DNA from: Bradyrhizobium retamae
GTDB lineage: Bacteria; Pseudomonadota; Alphaproteobacteria; Rhizobiales; Xanthobacteraceae
Reading direction: 5' to 3'
Assembly: GCF_001440415.1 (NCBI RefSeq)
Contig: NZ_LLYA01000153.1
Location: 1 to 64,000 of the forward strand
Length of the DNA stretch: 64,000 nt
In this document: piece after piece, positions 45,660 to 54,493 of the stretch
Position numbering within the stretch: position 1 is the first letter of the stretch
How the letters are laid out: the number at the start of each line of letters is the position of its first letter
Made by a program: the position numbers and the translations under genes
The notes under the pieces: generated by a model
What the model was told of the DNA's origin: nothing
What the model saw: only the letters and a program-made list of their open reading frames with translations
The model's database searches: none

Positions 45660-46433
45660 CTAGCTTGCCAGTTTCAAAAAGTCCGGTGGCCGGCGCTCGG
45701 CAAACGCAACGAAAGCCTCACGCGCCTCCATCGTCTTCAGGCGAGCCGCGAACTGCTCGCTCTCGGCCTTGATCTGCGCCATCAAAAGTTCCGGATTGCG
45801 CATCAGCCGTTTGGTCGTGCTGACGGCGCCCGCCGGCTGTTTTGCCAAGCGGGACGCGAAAGCCTTCGCTTCCGCATCGAGCTTGTCGAGCGGCACCACA
45901 CGGTTGGCAAGTCCCCACGCGAATGCGGATTTGGCATCGACCGCCTCACCGAGCGCGAACATCTCGAAGGCGCGGGCATACCCAATGCGAAGCGGCATCA
46001 GCAGGCTGGAAGCTGCTTCCGGCACCAGCGCCAGATTAACGAACGGCGTCGACAACAGCGCATTCTCGGCCAGCACGACCAGATCGCAATGCAAGAGCAT
46101 CGTGGTGCCGATGCCGACGGCGCGGCCCTGTACGGCTGCGACCAGGGGGCGGCTCGAATGTGCAAGCGCCTGCAGGAAGCGGCCGACATGGCGCTCGCCC
46201 TGAAGTGCGCCGGTCGCAATGGCTGCAAATTCGCCGACGTCGTTGCCGGCGGTGAACATGTCGCCCTCGCCGCGGATCAGCAGCACGCGCACAGATGAAT
46301 CCGTCTCCGCGGCTTCGATCGCGTCCGCAAGCGCGCCGTACATCGCATTCGTCAGCGCGTTCTTCTTGTCGGGGCGAGCCATCGTCAGGCTCAAAATCCC
46401 GTCGCTCTTCTCGATCTTGATGTGCTCGGTCAT
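45660..46433 (-). CDS. Enoyl-CoA hydratase family protein, MarR-linked
   Basis: This 257-aa crotonase-fold protein has the oxyanion segment MFTAGNDVGEF (about residues 55-65) and VQGRAVGIGTTMLLHCDLVV, and lacks the classical GGGxE acid. PFVNLALVPEAASSLLM (about 124-140) holds a possible catalytic acid. It overlaps the MarR start-stop by ATGA at 46430-46433 and is therefore co-expressed with that regulator. CoA-thioester catabolism is likely; substrate unknown. Confidence 0.82.
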   Translation of the reverse strand: MTEHIKIEKSDGILSLTMARPDKKNALTNAMYGALADAIEAAETDSSVRVLLIRGEGDMFTAGNDVGEFAAIATGALQGERHVGRFLQALAHSSRPLVAAVQGRAVGIGTTMLLHCDLVVLAENALLSTPFVNLALVPEAASSLLMPLRIGYARAFEMFALGEAVDAKSAFAWGLANRVVPLDKLDAEAKAFASRLAKQPAGAVSTTKRLMRNPELLMAQIKAESEQFAARLKTMEAREAFVAFAERRPPDFLKLAS

Positions 46434-46870
46434 TCGTCTTCTCCTTTGGGAAATCTGCTCTGCATGGTGGCAAGCCAGCGCGCAACGACATCGATCTCGG
46501 CGTCGGTAAACCCATCCGTGAGTCGCGCGTTGACCTCAGCGAGCCCGGCTTTCGACTGCGCCATCGCCGCGCGGCCGGCCGGCGTCAGCCAGAGACGCCA
46601 TGCACGCCCGTCATCCGGATCGGCCCGCCGCTCGATCAGGTTCGCCGCCGTCATCCGGTCCACCAATCCGCTGATCCCGGGTGGTCCAAGATCAAGCGCC
46701 GCACCCGCCTCGCCCATCAGGGCGCCGTCGCGCTGACCCAGGACGAAGAGCAGGCCGGACTGCGCGGCAGTCACGCCGCCGTGCGGGGACCGCGCCGCCA
46801 TCCAGCGCTGCAGCCGGCGCTGCGCGACGTTAAGCAGGAACACCAGCCGGTGCTCGCGACGCGGACTCAT
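46430..46870 (-). CDS. MarR family regulator
   Basis: This 146-aa MarR-type dimeric repressor has a winged helix (residues about 35-95), with ALDLGPPGISGLVDRM as recognition region and RRADPDDGRAW as wing. It starts the two-gene unit with the enoyl-CoA hydratase. The palindrome just upstream is its likely binding site. An aromatic or acyl-CoA ligand is common for such pairs. Confidence 0.83.
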   Translation of the reverse strand: MSPRREHRLVFLLNVAQRRLQRWMAARSPHGGVTAAQSGLLFVLGQRDGALMGEAGAALDLGPPGISGLVDRMTAANLIERRADPDDGRAWRLWLTPAGRAAMAQSKAGLAEVNARLTDGFTDAEIDVVARWLATMQSRFPKGEDE

Positions 46871-46889
46871 ATCGATTAGATCAATTTAT

Positions 46890-46901
46890 TTCGCATGCGA
46901 A
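46890..46901. promoter_or_regulatory. Candidate MarR operator
   Basis: TTCGCATGCGAA, a perfect 12-bp palindrome, lies 19 nt before the MarR start in the region divergent from the GntR gene. The surrounding DNA is AT-rich. Confidence 0.5.
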
Positions 46902-47081
46902 CTATCTAAGGCAAATGCAAGGAAGTTGTCACGATGAATTTGATCGGGCTCATCGATGATATTCACGGGCTCGTCGGCTTGAAAAGACCTGGCGAGGAAG
47001 AAAATCAAGTATAGACAGTGACTTAGTTAAAAAATCGATTTTCGATTGACGATCCCATCTGCTCTCGCCAAGCTGCCCGCC

Positions 47082-47810
47082 ATGAGCAGTATCGGGTTGA
47101 GCTTTGGTGAGCGCCTCGCCGACGAGCGGCCGCGAAGCCTGACGTCCGCCGTTCAGGAACGGCTGCGCGCGGATATTCTCTCGACCCGGCTGCCACCCGG
47201 CCAGAAGCTGCATATCGCCGGTCTCGCCAAACAGTTTTCGGTCAGCCTCGCCGCGGTGCGCGAAGCGCTGTCGCGGCTGGTCGCGGACGGGTTGGTGCAG
47301 GCATCCGACCAGCGCGGCTTTCGTGTCAGCCCGGTATCATCAGCCGACCTCAGGGACGTGACTCAGACGCGCGTCGATATCGAAGGTCTGGCGCTGCGCC
47401 GTTCGATCGAGCGTGGCGATGCGGCTTGGCTTGCCTCGGTCGAGAAGTCTTTTACGGCGCTCTGCGCCGTCCCCCACACCTATCCCGACGATCCGACGCA
47501 TCACTATGAAGAATGGATAGTGCGGCACCGCGTCTTCCACCGGACACTCGTGAACGCCTGCGGCTCGCAATGGTTGCTGGGCTTTCGCGACGTCCTGCAC
47601 GAGCAGAGCGAACGCTATCGAAGGCTTGCGATCCGGCGCAACACTGAACACACACGCGACGTCGAGGCCGAACACGCGGCAATCGTGCATGCCGTGCGCA
47701 GGCGCGATGCCGATGCCGCGGTCGCGGCTCTCTCTAAGCACTTCATGACGACCATGCACCTCGTCGAGCTCGCTACACCCAAAACCTTCGGAGGTGGCGA
47801 CACCGCGTGA
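47082..47810 (+). CDS. GntR family regulator (FCD type)
   Basis: This 242-aa regulator has an N-terminal winged helix (residues about 18-75, AGLAKQFSVSLAAVREALSRL) and an FCD ligand-binding domain (about 85-225) with a metal-type pocket (HRVFHRTLV and HAAIVHAV). It leads the plus-strand ABC/MetE-like operon, separated from the transporter binding protein by 52 nt, so it probably senses the operon's substrate. ATG 47082 is preferred; the frame opens at a TTG 36 nt upstream. AT-rich DNA with TCGATTTTCGA near 47033 may be its operator. Confidence 0.83.
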   Translation: MSSIGLSFGERLADERPRSLTSAVQERLRADILSTRLPPGQKLHIAGLAKQFSVSLAAVREALSRLVADGLVQASDQRGFRVSPVSSADLRDVTQTRVDIEGLALRRSIERGDAAWLASVEKSFTALCAVPHTYPDDPTHHYEEWIVRHRVFHRTLVNACGSQWLLGFRDVLHEQSERYRRLAIRRNTEHTRDVEAEHAAIVHAVRRRDADAAVAALSKHFMTTMHLVELATPKTFGGGDTA

Positions 47811-47862
47811 TCGACCGTTCGAAGACCAAATCAAATCAAGAAAAGCAAAGGGAAACGTCACC

Positions 47863-48834
47863 ATGAGAATAACGCGACGCTACATATTGGGAACGATTGC
47901 GGCCGCCACCGCGCTTGGCGCATCCGGCATGGCGCAAGCTGCCGATACCGTCCGCATCGGGCTTCCGACAAAGACCTACTGGCCGACGACGATCGCGGAA
48001 ACCGCGGTGCGCCAAAAACTGTTCGAGAGGGAAGGCATCACGGCTGAACTCACGATCTATCGCGGCGGCGCCGAGACCTTCGAGGCGATGGCGGCGGGCG
48101 CCGCCGACGTCATTCTCGACGCCACTTCGCTGGTATCGGCCGGGCGCAAGAAGGGCGTGAACTCCAAGGTGCTCGCGAGCGCCGCAACGGGCTATTACGG
48201 CTGGCAGTTGATGACGCTTTCGAAATCGACGCTTGGGGTGAAGGACCTGAACGGCAAGAAGGTCGCCATCACCTCCGCGGGCTCCGGCTCCGACCTGCTG
48301 GCGTTGTGGACCCAGCAGGACAAGAAGATCGAATTCACCCGCGTTCCCGTTGGCGGCGGCGGCCTGGTGCCGAACCTGCTCGCCGGTAACGTCGACGCGG
48401 CCGTCGTCTATTCGCCGCTGAGCTTCCAGATCTCAAAATCTGGCGAAGCGCGCACCATCCTCGATTTCTCCAAGGAAGTACCGCCGAACCTCGCCGCAGG
48501 CTGGATCGCGCTCGACAAATACGTGCAGGACAAGCCGCAGCTCGTACAGAAGACGCTGAACGCGCTCTATGGCGCACTGATGTACATGCGCGCCAACAAG
48601 GACGCCTCCGTCAAGCTGATCACCGAACTCTATGAAATTCCCGCCGAGATCGCGGCGCTGGAATATGAGAACACGATCATGAAGCTGGAAACCGACGGCA
48701 GCATGGATGGGTCGAAAATTCCGGAACAGCTCCAGCTGGCGCTCGACATGGCCAAGGCCGGCGGCATGAAGGACCTTGGGCCGGCCGCGGAAATAATCTC
48801 GACGCAGTTCAAGCCGGTTCCGACCAAGTTCTGA
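47863..48834 (+). CDS. NMT1/ThiY-like ABC substrate-binding protein
   Basis: This 323-aa periplasmic protein has a twin-arginine leader (ITRRYILGTIAAATA, residues 3-17, cut near AQAAD). The NMT1/SsuA-like fold has YWPTTIAETAVRQKLF, the family's N-lobe, and DAAVVYSPLSFQISKSG later. Related proteins bind sulfonates, taurine, nitrate, pyrimidines or aromatic acids. Ligand unknown. Confidence 0.83.
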   Translation: MRITRRYILGTIAAATALGASGMAQAADTVRIGLPTKTYWPTTIAETAVRQKLFEREGITAELTIYRGGAETFEAMAAGAADVILDATSLVSAGRKKGVNSKVLASAATGYYGWQLMTLSKSTLGVKDLNGKKVAITSAGSGSDLLALWTQQDKKIEFTRVPVGGGGLVPNLLAGNVDAAVVYSPLSFQISKSGEARTILDFSKEVPPNLAAGWIALDKYVQDKPQLVQKTLNALYGALMYMRANKDASVKLITELYEIPAEIAALEYENTIMKLETDGSMDGSKIPEQLQLALDMAKAGGMKDLGPAAEIISTQFKPVPTKF

Positions 48835-48844
48835 GACAAGCGCG

Positions 48845-49600
48845 ATGCAAAGCGGGTTAGTGGTAAAGGCGGCGCGGATCGCCATTGTGGTGGCGCTGTT
48901 TGCGATATGGGAAATCCTGTCGCGGACCGGCATCGTCAATCCGCGCCTGCTTCCCTCCGCCTCCGATACGCTGTCAACGCTTGGCGAGCTCTTGCAGCGC
49001 GCGAGTGTGCGCAAGGATCTCGCGGTCACCGCAACCGAGGTGGTGACCGCGTTCGCCCTCGCCGTTCCGGTCGGCGCACTGATCGGCTTCCTGATCGCGG
49101 AGAACCGCTATTTTGCCGAGGTGGCAAAGCCGCTGCTGTTCTTCGCCTTCAGCATTCCGAAGTCGATCTTCCTGCCGATGTTCATCCTGGTGTTCGGGGT
49201 CGGCTTTTCGCAGAAGGTGGGCTTCGGGTTCTTCTCGACGATCTTCATCGTGATCATGTCGACCACGACGGCGGTAGAGTCGGTCAAGGTTGAGCATTTG
49301 ACGGTCGCCCGCTCCTATGGCGCGACCCCTGTTCAGACTGCGTTCCGCGTCTACCTGCCGAGCATGCTCCCCGTTCTGCTGGAAGCGCTGCGGATCTCGA
49401 TGATCTTCAACGTCACCGGCGTCATTCTTGCCGAAATGTACGCCTCGCGCGACGGGATCGGGCACCAGATTGCGACTTGGGGCGAGAACTTCCAGATGAA
49501 GCAATTGCTGGCCGGCGTGGTGATGATCGCCGCCATCGCGATTGCCTTCAATGAACTGGTCAGATGGGTGGAAACACGATGCAGCCATTGGCGAACATAA
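48845..49600 (+). CDS. ABC transporter permease (SsuC-like), first
   Basis: This 251-aa SsuC/TauC-type inner-membrane permease has about six helices. The coupling-loop region is ARSYGATPVQTAFRVYLPSM (about residues 155-174). It begins 10 nt after the binding protein gene and overlaps the ATPase by 22 nt. Two different permeases flank one ATPase, so the channel is probably a heterodimer. Confidence 0.83.
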   Translation: MQSGLVVKAARIAIVVALFAIWEILSRTGIVNPRLLPSASDTLSTLGELLQRASVRKDLAVTATEVVTAFALAVPVGALIGFLIAENRYFAEVAKPLLFFAFSIPKSIFLPMFILVFGVGFSQKVGFGFFSTIFIVIMSTTTAVESVKVEHLTVARSYGATPVQTAFRVYLPSMLPVLLEALRISMIFNVTGVILAEMYASRDGIGHQIATWGENFQMKQLLAGVVMIAAIAIAFNELVRWVETRCSHWRT

Positions 49601-50376
49601 CCCCGCTGAAGCCGGCCGGCGCGATCGAAGTCCGCAATGTCGGGCAGATCTTCAAGACCACGACGCAGGACGTCGTCGCACTGGAGGACGTCTCGCTCGA
49701 TGTCAAACCGGGCCGCTTCGTCGTGCTGGTCGGCCCGAGCGGCTGCGGCAAGTCGACGCTTTTGATGATGATGGCGGGTTTGCGCCAGCAGACCTCCGGC
49801 ACCATCACCATCAGCGGCGCGCCGATCCCCGAGCCCGATCCGAACCGGGTCGGCGTGGTGTTTCAGGAAGCCAGTCTGTTCCCCTGGCTGACGGCGGAAG
49901 AAAACGTCGAGTTTCCGCTGGCGCTGCGCGGCGTCACAAAAAACGATCGCCGCGCCAGGGCGCAAGACGCGCTGAAGCTCGTCGGACTTGACGGCTTCGG
50001 CAAGCGCCATCCACACGAGTTGTCGGGCGGCATGAAGCAGCGCGTCTCGATCGCGCGCGGCCTGGTGCAGGATCCGCCGGTGCTGCTAATGGACGAACCG
50101 TTCGCGGCGCTCGACGAACAGACCCGCATGACCATGGGCGACGAGTTGCTGCGGATCTGGGCGGCGACCGGCAAGACCGTGGTATTCGTGACCCATAGCC
50201 TGACGGAAGCGGTCTATCTCGCCGACGAGGTGATCGTGATGTCGCCGCGCCCTGGCCGCATCGTCGATCATCTGCAGGTCTCGCTGCCCCGCCCACGCAC
50301 CTATGAGATGCTGAGCGGCGACGCGTTCGGCAGCCTGCGCGACCGCATCTGGCGGCACATCCGTAAATCGGCGTGA
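49579..50376 (+). CDS. ABC transporter ATPase (SsuB-like)
   Basis: This 265-aa cytoplasmic ATPase of the SsuB/TauB/NrtD type has Walker A GPSGCGKST (about residues 50-58), Q-loop in VVFQEAS, signature LSGGMKQR (about 149-156), Walker B LLMDEPFAALD and H-loop VTHSL. All motifs are intact. ATG 49579 has GGTGGA upstream and is preferred over 49564. A homodimer should drive the two permeases. Confidence 0.88.
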   Translation: MQPLANITPLKPAGAIEVRNVGQIFKTTTQDVVALEDVSLDVKPGRFVVLVGPSGCGKSTLLMMMAGLRQQTSGTITISGAPIPEPDPNRVGVVFQEASLFPWLTAEENVEFPLALRGVTKNDRRARAQDALKLVGLDGFGKRHPHELSGGMKQRVSIARGLVQDPPVLLMDEPFAALDEQTRMTMGDELLRIWAATGKTVVFVTHSLTEAVYLADEVIVMSPRPGRIVDHLQVSLPRPRTYEMLSGDAFGSLRDRIWRHIRKSA

Positions 50377-50383
50377 GACTGGC

Positions 50384-51184
50384 ATGAGCGCGGCAACACT
50401 TCGCAGATTGATCGTGATCGGCCTGATTGTGCTGTGGGAAATCCTGCCGCGTGCCGGCTTCATTCCGGAACTGTTTCTGCCGTCGCTGTCCTCGACGCTC
50501 GCGGCCGGATGGAACGAGGCTGGCGAATACGGCCACGCCCTTGCCGTCACGCTCTACGAGGTCGCGATCTCGATGGCGTTCGCCTGCGGCGGCGGCATTT
50601 TGCTCGGCGCCATCGTCGGCAGCCTGCCGCGGCCGCGCATCCTGATCATGCCGATGGTCTCGAGCCTCTATGCGGTGCCGCTGGTCATCCTTTACCCCGT
50701 CTTCACGGTCTGGCTCGGCATTGGCTCGGAATCCAAGATCGCATTCGCTTCGATCTATGGCTTTCTGCCAACGATGCTGGCGACAGCCGCGGGTATCCAG
50801 ACCATCGATCCGCAGTTGCTGCTGGCCGCCCGCAGCATGGGCGCGACGCTGAGCCAGCGGCTGGTTCGCGTTATCATTCCAGCAGCGATCCCGACCGTGC
50901 TGTCGGGACTGCGCGTCGGCGGCGCGCTTGTGATCGTCGGTGTGGTGGTGTCGGAAATGCTGATCTCGTCCGCAGGCATCGGTTATCTGATCTCGCGCTA
51001 CCGCACCATTCTTGACAGTCCACATGTGTTCGCCGGCGTGTTGCTGGTGCTGGCGATGGCCATCGCCTTCAACGCCGCCATCAAATGGATCGAGCGCAAG
51101 GCCGCGATCTGGCAGACCGGCACACGCGCCGGGCAAGACTCCGCGGGCGAAGTCGCGCCGACTGCCCTGCAGCCTGCGACTTGA
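50384..51184 (+). CDS. ABC transporter permease (SsuC-like), second
   Basis: This 266-aa permease has about six helices and the coupling segment AARSMGATLSQRLVRVIIP (about residues 148-166). It is distinct in sequence from the first permease, so the two are paralogues and not a recent duplication. It lies 7 nt after the ATPase and ends just before the deacetylase-fold gene. Confidence 0.83.
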   Translation: MSAATLRRLIVIGLIVLWEILPRAGFIPELFLPSLSSTLAAGWNEAGEYGHALAVTLYEVAISMAFACGGGILLGAIVGSLPRPRILIMPMVSSLYAVPLVILYPVFTVWLGIGSESKIAFASIYGFLPTMLATAAGIQTIDPQLLLAARSMGATLSQRLVRVIIPAAIPTVLSGLRVGGALVIVGVVVSEMLISSAGIGYLISRYRTILDSPHVFAGVLLVLAMAIAFNAAIKWIERKAAIWQTGTRAGQDSAGEVAPTALQPAT

Positions 51185-51196
51185 CGGAGTTTGAAC

Positions 51197-51862
51197 GTGT
51201 TCGACCTGACGTTGACATTCGACAATGGTCCCGACCGCGGCGTCACGCCGCGCGTGCTGGATACCTTACGCGAACGCGGTATCAAGACGACGTTCTTTGT
51301 GATCGGCGAAAAGCTCTCCGATCCGGAACGCCGCCGGCTGGCCGCACGCGCGCATGAAGAAGGCCACTGGATCGGCAATCATACTTTTACGCACGCCGTT
51401 CCGCTCGGGCAGCAACGCGATCCGAACGTGGCACAAAGCGAGATCGGCCGGACGCAGGACGCGATCGGCAACCTCGCCCATCCAGAGCGCTGGTTCAGGC
51501 CGTTCGGCGGCGGCGGCAATCTCGATCAGCGGCTCTTGAAACCCTCCGTGGTCGAGTACCTCATTCGCAACAGGCATAGCTGCGTACTCTGGAATGCGAT
51601 CCCGCGCGACTGGGACGATCCCGATGGCTGGGTCGACCGAGCCCTCGACCTGTGCCGCTCGCAGCCGTGGAGCCTGATGGTGCTGCACGATCTGCCTGGC
51701 GGCGCCATGGATCACCTTGAGCGCTTTCTCGACCGAGCAGAGGAAGCCGGCGCGCGCTTCCACCAGGACTTTCCGCCCGACTGCGTCCCGATCCGGTCGG
51801 GCAAGATCGTGCTGCCCATCCAACCCTACGTTTCCAACATCGAAGAGAGTGTCACAACATGA
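51197..51862 (+). CDS. NodB-fold polysaccharide deacetylase-like hydrolase
   Basis: This 221-aa NodB-homology protein is cytosolic. The first motif reads TFDN (residues 7-10), where NodB enzymes have TFDD, so the metal-binding second Asp is Asn at residue 10. The His pair is kept in HTFTH (62-66). In a small-molecule operon, it is more likely an amide or imide hydrolase (like PuuE allantoinases) than a polysaccharide enzyme. GTG 51197 gives a 7-nt spacing to GGAG and is chosen over TTG 51191. Confidence 0.78.
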   Translation: MFDLTLTFDNGPDRGVTPRVLDTLRERGIKTTFFVIGEKLSDPERRRLAARAHEEGHWIGNHTFTHAVPLGQQRDPNVAQSEIGRTQDAIGNLAHPERWFRPFGGGGNLDQRLLKPSVVEYLIRNRHSCVLWNAIPRDWDDPDGWVDRALDLCRSQPWSLMVLHDLPGGAMDHLERFLDRAEEAGARFHQDFPPDCVPIRSGKIVLPIQPYVSNIEESVTT

Positions 51863-52728
51863 GGATCGCGAGTTTCAAGGCAGGTCAAACGGCCACCTAC
51901 GGCCTGGTCACGAACGCAGGCATTATCGATGCCGGAAAGCGGCTTAAGGCTTATCCGAGCCTGAAGTCGCTGCTCGCCAACGGATTGCTCGACGAACTGA
52001 AAGCGCTGCAGGGTGAGCGTCCCGATTATGCATTGGCCGAAATCGAGCTGCTGCCGACCGTGCCCGACCCGGACAAGGTCTTCTGCATCGGCGTCAACTA
52101 CGCCACCCACCTTGCCGAAAGCGGCCATCCCACGCCGCCGCACCCGATGATCTTCACCCGTTTCGCCAATAGCCAGGTCGGCGGCGGCCAGCCGATGATC
52201 CGGCCGCTGGAATCCGAACGTTTCGACTTTGAGGGCGAGATGGCCGTCATCATCGGCAAGGCCGGCCGCCGGATTTCGCGGGGAGAGGCGCTCGCGCATG
52301 TTGCGGGCTATGCCTGCTACAATGACGGCAGCATCCGCGACTGGCAGCGCCACACCTCGCAATTCGCGCCGGGAAAGAATTTTGTCGGCACCGGCGCGTT
52401 CGGACCATGGATGGTCACGACGGACGAAATCCCCGATATCAGCAAGCAGACCATTGCGACCCGCCTCAACGGCGTCGAAGTGCAGGCCGCGCCGATCTCG
52501 GACCTCGTGTTCGACGTCCCTGCCCTGATCGCCTACTGCTCGACCTTCACCGAACTGGTTCCGGGCGACGTCATCGTCACCGGCACCACCGGCGGCGTCG
52601 GCGCCTACCGCACGCCGCCGCTGTGGATGAAGGATGGCGACGTGGTCGAGGTCGAGATATCCGGCATCGGCGTGCTGCGCAATCCCGTGAAGGACGAGGT
52701 TGCGGCGGCTGCGACACGCGCGGCTTGA
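51859..52728 (+). CDS. Fumarylacetoacetate hydrolase family protein
   Basis: This 289-aa FAH-fold enzyme has VFCIGVNYATHLAES (about residues 74-88), DFEGEMAVIIGKAGR (about 123-137, with metal acids) and TGTTGGVG (about 236-243). Family members hydrolyse C-C bonds or act as hydratases, isomerases or decarboxylases on 2-keto acids. It is coupled to the deacetylase-fold gene by ATGA at 51859-51862, so the two likely act in sequence. Confidence 0.85.
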   Translation: MRIASFKAGQTATYGLVTNAGIIDAGKRLKAYPSLKSLLANGLLDELKALQGERPDYALAEIELLPTVPDPDKVFCIGVNYATHLAESGHPTPPHPMIFTRFANSQVGGGQPMIRPLESERFDFEGEMAVIIGKAGRRISRGEALAHVAGYACYNDGSIRDWQRHTSQFAPGKNFVGTGAFGPWMVTTDEIPDISKQTIATRLNGVEVQAAPISDLVFDVPALIAYCSTFTELVPGDVIVTGTTGGVGAYRTPPLWMKDGDVVEVEISGIGVLRNPVKDEVAAAATRAA

Positions 52729-52765
52729 GAATTGAGAAAGCAATAACAAGAGCAAGGAGACACTG

Positions 52766-53806
52766 ATGAACCTGCCGAAACATCTTCTGCCGACCACCGT
52801 CGTCGGCAGCTACCCGCAGCCGGAATGGCTGGTCGATCGCGCGATGTTGTCAAAGGTCGTGCCGCGCACACGCCTGCACGCGATGTGGCGACTGCCTGCG
52901 GAGCACCTGGAAGAAGCGCAGGACGATGCCACCATCGTTGCGATCAGGGACATGGAGCGCGCCGGCATCGACATCGTGACCGACGGCGAAATCCGCCGCG
53001 AGAGCTATTCCAATCGCTTCGCCACCGCGCTTGAAGGCATCGACGACGAGAATCCGGCGATGATCACCTCGCGCAGCGGACACGAAACGCCGGTGCCGCG
53101 TGTAGTCGGCCCGGTAAAACGCCGCGGCCCGGTCGAGCTGCACGACATGGAATTTCTGCGGGAAAATACCGATCGCGCGGCCAAGATCACCCTGCCCGGC
53201 CCGTTCACGATGAGCCAGCAGGCGAAGAACGAGTACTACAAGGACGACGAGGAGCTGGCGATGGCATTTGCCGAAGCCGTCAACGCCGAAGCGCTCGATT
53301 TGCAAAAGGCCGGCGCTGACGTGATCCAGCTCGACGAGCCCTGGGTGCGCAACAACCCGGACCTTGCCCGCCGCTACGCCGTGAAGGCGATCAACCGTGC
53401 CCTGCAAGGCATCACCGTGCCGACCGTGGTGCATCTGTGCTTCGGCTATGCCGCGGTCGTCCCCGGCTCGACCAAGCCGGCCGGCTATTCCTTCCTTGCT
53501 GAACTTGCCGACACCAGTGCCGAGCAGATTTCGATCGAGGCAGCGCAGCCGAAGCTCGATCTCGGCGTGCTCAAGGACCTGTCGTCGAAGAAGATCATGC
53601 TCGGCGTACTCGACCTCGGCAATCCCGAGATCGAATCCGCCGGCGTGGTGGCCGGCCGCATCCGCAACGGCCTCAAGCACGTCGCCGCCGACCGGCTGGT
53701 CATCGCGCCCGATTGCGGCATGAAATACATGCCGCGCCATGTCGCGTTTGGGAAATTGAAGGCGATGTGCGACGCGGCAGCGACGGTGCGCAAGGAGATC
53801 AGCTAA
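52766..53806 (+). CDS. MetE-like zinc-dependent methyl/alkyl transferase, half length
   Basis: This 346-aa protein matches the C-terminal catalytic half of cobalamin-independent methionine synthase. The zinc ligands are in place: H223 and C225 (HLCFG), E258 (ISIEAAQP) and C317 (APDCGM). Half-length MetE-like enzymes include archaeal MetE and epoxyalkane:coenzyme M transferase, both activating a thiol on zinc. The acceptor thiol and methyl donor here are unknown. AAGGAG lies just upstream. It is the last gene of the ABC operon and overlaps the next gene's 3' end by 8 nt. Confidence 0.85.
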   Translation: MNLPKHLLPTTVVGSYPQPEWLVDRAMLSKVVPRTRLHAMWRLPAEHLEEAQDDATIVAIRDMERAGIDIVTDGEIRRESYSNRFATALEGIDDENPAMITSRSGHETPVPRVVGPVKRRGPVELHDMEFLRENTDRAAKITLPGPFTMSQQAKNEYYKDDEELAMAFAEAVNAEALDLQKAGADVIQLDEPWVRNNPDLARRYAVKAINRALQGITVPTVVHLCFGYAAVVPGSTKPAGYSFLAELADTSAEQISIEAAQPKLDLGVLKDLSSKKIMLGVLDLGNPEIESAGVVAGRIRNGLKHVAADRLVIAPDCGMKYMPRHVAFGKLKAMCDAAATVRKEIS

Positions 53807-54410
53807 GCGGCCTGCCCTGCAGCCACGCCGCACCGCGCGCATACAAAGCCTCGACCTCGGGGCCCTTCAGGCCGGGCATGTCGCGCTTGATTGTGTAGCC
53901 GATACGGGTCTGCAAATAGGCGAGATGGCGGTAGCCCGGCGGGAATTGCTCGAGGAGAGCCTTGTCCAGCACCGGGGCCGTGCCCGGCGTGACGGGGTCC
54001 ATGCGGTCCTTCTCATAGATCGGCTGGCGCAGCACGATGCCCCAGCGTCCCTCCCGCTTTTCGAGGAAGTCGTAGAATCTCCCGGTGCAGAGCACGTCGC
54101 ACAGCACGCCCTCGACCTCGGCACGCTGCGAGATCGTCATTTTGGTCTGCGCAATCGCGCGGGCGCCTGCGAGGTCAACCGAGATGCCGCCGAGAAAATG
54201 CAGGATGCTGACGCCCTTGGCCCAGGCCTGCTTGCTGATTTCGATGAACTGGTCGCCGGTGCCCTGCGTCCAGGTCGCCATCATGCGGCCGTCCGGATGC
54301 CAGACCGTGCGGAAACGCTCCCAGTCTCCGGCATCGCGCCAGATTGCCCAGTTCTGCAACAATTCCCGGATCAGGCGATCGTCTTCAATTTCGGCGTGAC
54401 TTAAAGGCAT
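53799..54410 (-). CDS. SnoaL/NTF2-like protein
   Basis: This 203-aa soluble protein has an NTF2-like fold at residues about 8-130, starting AEIEDDRLIRELLQNWAIWRDAGDWERF, as in SnoaL_4 proteins and small subunits of ring-hydroxylating dioxygenases. No catalytic assignment is possible. It is convergent with the MetE-like gene and overlaps it by 8 nt. Confidence 0.75.
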   Translation of the reverse strand: MPLSHAEIEDDRLIRELLQNWAIWRDAGDWERFRTVWHPDGRMMATWTQGTGDQFIEISKQAWAKGVSILHFLGGISVDLAGARAIAQTKMTISQRAEVEGVLCDVLCTGRFYDFLEKREGRWGIVLRQPIYEKDRMDPVTPGTAPVLDKALLEQFPPGYRHLAYLQTRIGYTIKRDMPGLKGPEVEALYARGAAWLQGRPLS

Positions 54411-54493
54411 GCGGGCATTTTTCCCTTGGGACGTATTTTCTCAAGCATCCATGAGACATAACCGTGGGGACTTCCACTGACAGGCCGGCGTCT

